Assembly: GCA_031553395.1 (NCBI GenBank)
Contig: JAVBLR010000015.1
Span: forward strand, 110,698 to 174,697
Direction: 5' to 3'
DNA: 64,000 nucleotides
From: WRGA01 sp031553395
Lineage (GTDB): Bacteria > Bacteroidota > Bacteroidia > Bacteroidales > WRGA01
A program made the translations under genes and the position numbers. The notes beneath the pieces were generated by a model, which saw nothing but the letters and a program-made list of their open reading frames with translations, did not search any database and was not told where the DNA came from. This document shows positions 62,041 through 64,000 of this stretch, piece after piece (positions within the stretch are counted from its first letter, which is position 1; each line of letters begins with the position of its first letter).

Positions 62041-62814
62041 ATGAAAATATTAATTTTGGGAGCCGGTAAAATGGGTACGTTTTTTACCGATGCGTTGAGT
62101 TTCAAACATGAAGTTGCTCTTTATGATGTAGACCCCAAACGATTACGGTTTGTATTCAATACCTACCGTATGACGGATATGAATGAAATAGATGATTTCA
62201 ATCCTGACTTGGTAATTAATGCTGCAACTGTAAAATATACAATTGATGCTTTTAAACAAGTAATTCCACATTTAAATCCCAGTTGCATTTTATCGGATAT
62301 TGCTTCTGTAAAAACCGGATTGCAGGAATTTTATGAATCAACCGGAATGCGTTATGTATCAACCCATCCGATGTTTGGACCAACATTTGCCAATTTAAGC
62401 AGTTTGTCTACGGAAAATGCAATTATCATTTCTGAATCGGACCACATGGGAAAAGTATTTTTCAAAGATTTGTACAATACATTGAAATTGAATATTTTTG
62501 AATACACTTTTGAAGAACATGATGAAACCATTGCCTATTCATTGTCTATTCCATTTGCGTCGACATTGGTATTTGCATCCGTGATGAAACATCAGGAAGC
62601 GCCGGGAACAACGTTTAAAAAACACATGAATATTGCTACCGGATTGCTCTCGGAAGATGATTATTTATTAACCGAAATTTTATTTAACCCTCATACATGT
62701 GGGCAAGTAGAAGAAATTCGCAGACAATTAGCTTATTTACTGGAAATTATTAAAGATAAAGACAGTGGAAAAATGCAAGAGTTCTTAACGAGAGTCCGGA
62801 AAAATATTGAATAA
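62041..62814 (+). CDS. tyrA: Prephenate dehydrogenase
   Basis: 257 residues from ATG at 62041 (MKILILGAGKMGTFFTDAL). The frame is open back to 61957, but that part lies inside the hairpin repeat and is not protein-like. Rossmann motif GAGKMG, then DIASVKTGL and the family motif STHPMFGPTFANLSS; the catalytic His is in one of these conserved strands. Oxidatively decarboxylates prephenate to 4-hydroxyphenylpyruvate for Tyr. Last core gene of the Phe/Tyr operon. Confidence 0.94.
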   Translation: MKILILGAGKMGTFFTDALSFKHEVALYDVDPKRLRFVFNTYRMTDMNEIDDFNPDLVINAATVKYTIDAFKQVIPHLNPSCILSDIASVKTGLQEFYESTGMRYVSTHPMFGPTFANLSSLSTENAIIISESDHMGKVFFKDLYNTLKLNIFEYTFEEHDETIAYSLSIPFASTLVFASVMKHQEAPGTTFKKHMNIATGLLSEDDYLLTEILFNPHTCGQVEEIRRQLAYLLEIIKDKDSGKMQEFLTRVRKNIE

Positions 62815-62817
62815 AAT

Positions 62818-62881
62818 AAAGGTAAAAGGTAACATGTAAAAGATAAAATGTTCTTACTTTTACATGTTACCTTTTACCTTT
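62818..62881. repeat. Iterated-word hairpin after tyrA (GGTAAAAGGTAAC word), perfect 25-bp stem
   Basis: Arms 62818-62842 and 62857-62881 are perfect complements (AAAGGTAAAAGGTAACATG onward), 14-nt loop. Words GGTAAAA / GGTAACATGTAAAA repeat inside each arm, and the word continues as TACCTTTT to 62890, touching the next ATG. The T-rich 3' side could also end transcription. Confidence 0.85.
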
Positions 62882-62891
62882 TTACCTTTTC

Positions 62892-63656
62892 ATGCTTTGC
62901 TTTATTTATGATAAAACATTTGAAGGCTTGCTATCAGTAGTATTTGATGCTTACCGGTTGAAATCATTTCCCGATAAATTATTGTCGGAGAATGATACTC
63001 CTCCTTTATTTTCGGATGTTTATCATGTATTTACCGAAGAAGAAAAAAGCAAGCGGGTTTGGATAGGATTAGGAAAGAAAATATCCAAAGAAGCCCGTTA
63101 TATGTTATCGGTTGTTTTTTTATCTGAATTGGATAATATTGATGAAATGTTGTTCCGGTATATTTGCAAAGCATTTAATTCGGAGAAATCCATTGAAACA
63201 AATTTTGCCGATTCGGATGTATTGGAAGCTTCCAAAATATACCGGAAAGTATCCCGTGAAACCGAAAGGATGAGAATGTTTGTTCGTTTTCAGAAAGCGG
63301 CTGAAGATAACTTATACTTTGCTCCGATAGAACCTCAATACAATGTAATTCCATTAATTGTTTCTCATTTCGAAGACCGTTTTGCCGATCAAAAATGGAT
63401 TATCTACGACCAAAAAAGAAAATACGGAATTTACTACGATTTGCACAAAACAACAGAAATTCAGTTTGAAAATTCGACTTTCAACACGTTGACCGGACGA
63501 TTAGATGCCAAATTGATGCATGAAGACGAATTGATGTTTCAGAAGTTTTGGAAAGGTTATTTTAATGCATTGTGTATCAAAGAACGAATCAATCCGACTC
63601 TTCATGTTAAAATGTTGCCAAAGCGTTTTTGGAAATATTTACCTGAGAAGAATTAA
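62892..63656 (+). CDS. Probable DNA metabolism protein (TIGR03915/DUF4130), partner of the radical SAM protein
   Basis: 254 residues, soluble. FIYDKTFEGLLSVVFDAYRL at the start, ERMRMFVRFQKAAEDNLYFAPIEPQYNVIPLI in the middle and FWKGYFNALCIKERINPTLH at the end are the family pattern I recognise. Members occur with the TIGR03916 radical SAM protein; here that partner is at 10434-11708, not adjacent. Function unknown, assumed DNA repair or modification. It starts 8 bp after the tyrA-side hairpin word array and is followed by a hairpin. Confidence 0.85.
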   Translation: MLCFIYDKTFEGLLSVVFDAYRLKSFPDKLLSENDTPPLFSDVYHVFTEEEKSKRVWIGLGKKISKEARYMLSVVFLSELDNIDEMLFRYICKAFNSEKSIETNFADSDVLEASKIYRKVSRETERMRMFVRFQKAAEDNLYFAPIEPQYNVIPLIVSHFEDRFADQKWIIYDQKRKYGIYYDLHKTTEIQFENSTFNTLTGRLDAKLMHEDELMFQKFWKGYFNALCIKERINPTLHVKMLPKRFWKYLPEKN

Positions 63657-63667
63657 AGGTTAGGAAA

Positions 63668-63699
63668 ATTATTCAAAAAAGGCAGCTTTTTCGAATAAT
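63668..63699 (+). terminator. Terminator-like hairpin after the TIGR03915-type gene
   Basis: 14-nt arms ATTATTCAAAAAAG (63668-63681) and CTTTTTCGAATAAT (63686-63699) with one mismatch and loop GCAG; no clear T tail. Confidence 0.55.
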
Positions 63700-63889
63700 C
63701 TTCTTTATGATTTTGGTAAAAAGCAAAAGACGGCTTACTTCTCCAGCAAACCGTCCTCTTTCAGTCTTTTTGAGTACCATTTACAAATACTCAAATTGAT
63801 AAATAAATAGTATTAATTTCCCATGAAAAAAGGAATTTTTTTCATATTTATTCATCATTGAACTTTTTATTGAGTTTTTATTGGAGTTA

Positions 63890-63919
63890 AAAAGACGGGC
63901 GTTCACTTGCCCGCCTTTT
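63890..63919 (-). terminator. Intrinsic terminator of the partial minus-strand gene
   Basis: On the minus strand AAAAGGCGGGC pairs with GCCCGTCTTTTT (one G-U), 8-nt loop, T run; 14 nt after the stop codon at 63933. Confidence 0.85.
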
Positions 63920-63932
63920 ATGTTATGGTCAT

Positions 63933-64000
63933 TTACTTCATCAACACCTTTTTAGACTTCACACCGTCACGGGTTTGTACCCTGACAATGATAACCTGGT
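63933..64000 (-). CDS. 3' end of a type IX-secreted protein (sorting domain tail), truncated by the window
   Basis: The minus strand enters at 64000 in an open frame reading VIIVRVQTRDGVKSKKVLMK and stops at 63935-63933. Y/I-I-V-R-V...G...KK-V-x-x-K is the terminal strand of type A sorting domains. A terminator follows directly. The body of the protein is outside the window, so its function cannot be given. Confidence 0.7.
   Translation of the reverse strand, partial: QVIIVRVQTRDGVKSKKVLMK

Noticed and set aside
1..64000. tRNA, rRNA, prophage or conjugative genes
   Set aside because: I found no cloverleaf, rRNA-like stretch, integrase, capsid or transfer genes on either strand by reading.

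Overview
The window reads as a chromosomal segment of a Bacteroidota bacterium, most likely of the order Bacteroidales. The reasons are: AT-rich DNA; start codons with almost no Shine-Dalgarno sequences; promoters of the TTTG / TAnnTTTG type (for example at 53633-53663, 54668-54697 and 58039-58068); type IX secretion sorting tails on secreted proteins; a fused aspartokinase-homoserine dehydrogenase; a fused DAHP synthase-chorismate mutase; and a pyruvate formate-lyase fermentation module. A Paludibacter- or Dysgonomonas-like relative is a guess. I saw no rRNA, tRNA, CRISPR array or prophage.

Layout. 1-1792: 3'-truncated GH28 polygalacturonase. 2222-5940: recG, ndk and an M23/LysM endopeptidase. 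6034-10093 (minus): MFS / HlyD / TolC export system. 10434-13660: a radical-SAM DNA-repair-type protein and a secreted PL1 pectate lyase. 13733-20737 (minus): yigZ, a LMW tyrosine phosphatase, yaaA, a giant AsmA-like protein and an AlkD-like protein. 20872-27581 (minus): a sorting-domain remnant, an OmpA-family protein, pflA, pflB and a beta-barrel protein. 27848-35281: threonine operon. 35430-43673: a very large Hhe-like helicase-nuclease, probably anti-phage, and a TPR protein. 43758-48899: LD-carboxypeptidase, two DUF1254/DUF1214 lipoproteins, an XRE regulator and an unknown. 49283-54604: ileS, focA, prmA. 54826-58019: a Ser-rich secreted protein and a FadL-like porin. 58093-62814: phenylalanine/tyrosine operon. 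62892-63656: the partner of the radical-SAM protein at 10434. 63933-64000: the last codons of another type IX-secreted protein.

The most striking content lies between the genes. First, both amino-acid operons start with an unannotated leader peptide. The one before pheA (58093-58170) has ten Phe/Tyr codons in 25 and is followed by a textbook terminator and a competing antiterminator. The one before thrA (27848-27907) has five consecutive Thr codons. Both indicate ribosome-mediated transcription attenuation matched to the operon's own product. Second, the threonine operon is interrupted by a 682-bp unit (30632-31313): a GxxExxY (PD-(D/E)XK-type) gene bounded by perfect 30-bp inverted repeats. 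Third, many gene junctions hold a hairpin or array built by iterating one short word, with a different word at different junctions. One 102-bp member, present at 2105 and 41272, is a real dispersed element. The nuclease unit looks like a gene-bearing version of these structures.

Working together: pflB/pflA and the unlinked focA make and export formate; GH28 and PL1 attack pectin; thrA, an ApgM-type kinase and thrC make threonine; pheA, an aminotransferase, the DAHP synthase-chorismate mutase and tyrA make Phe and Tyr.
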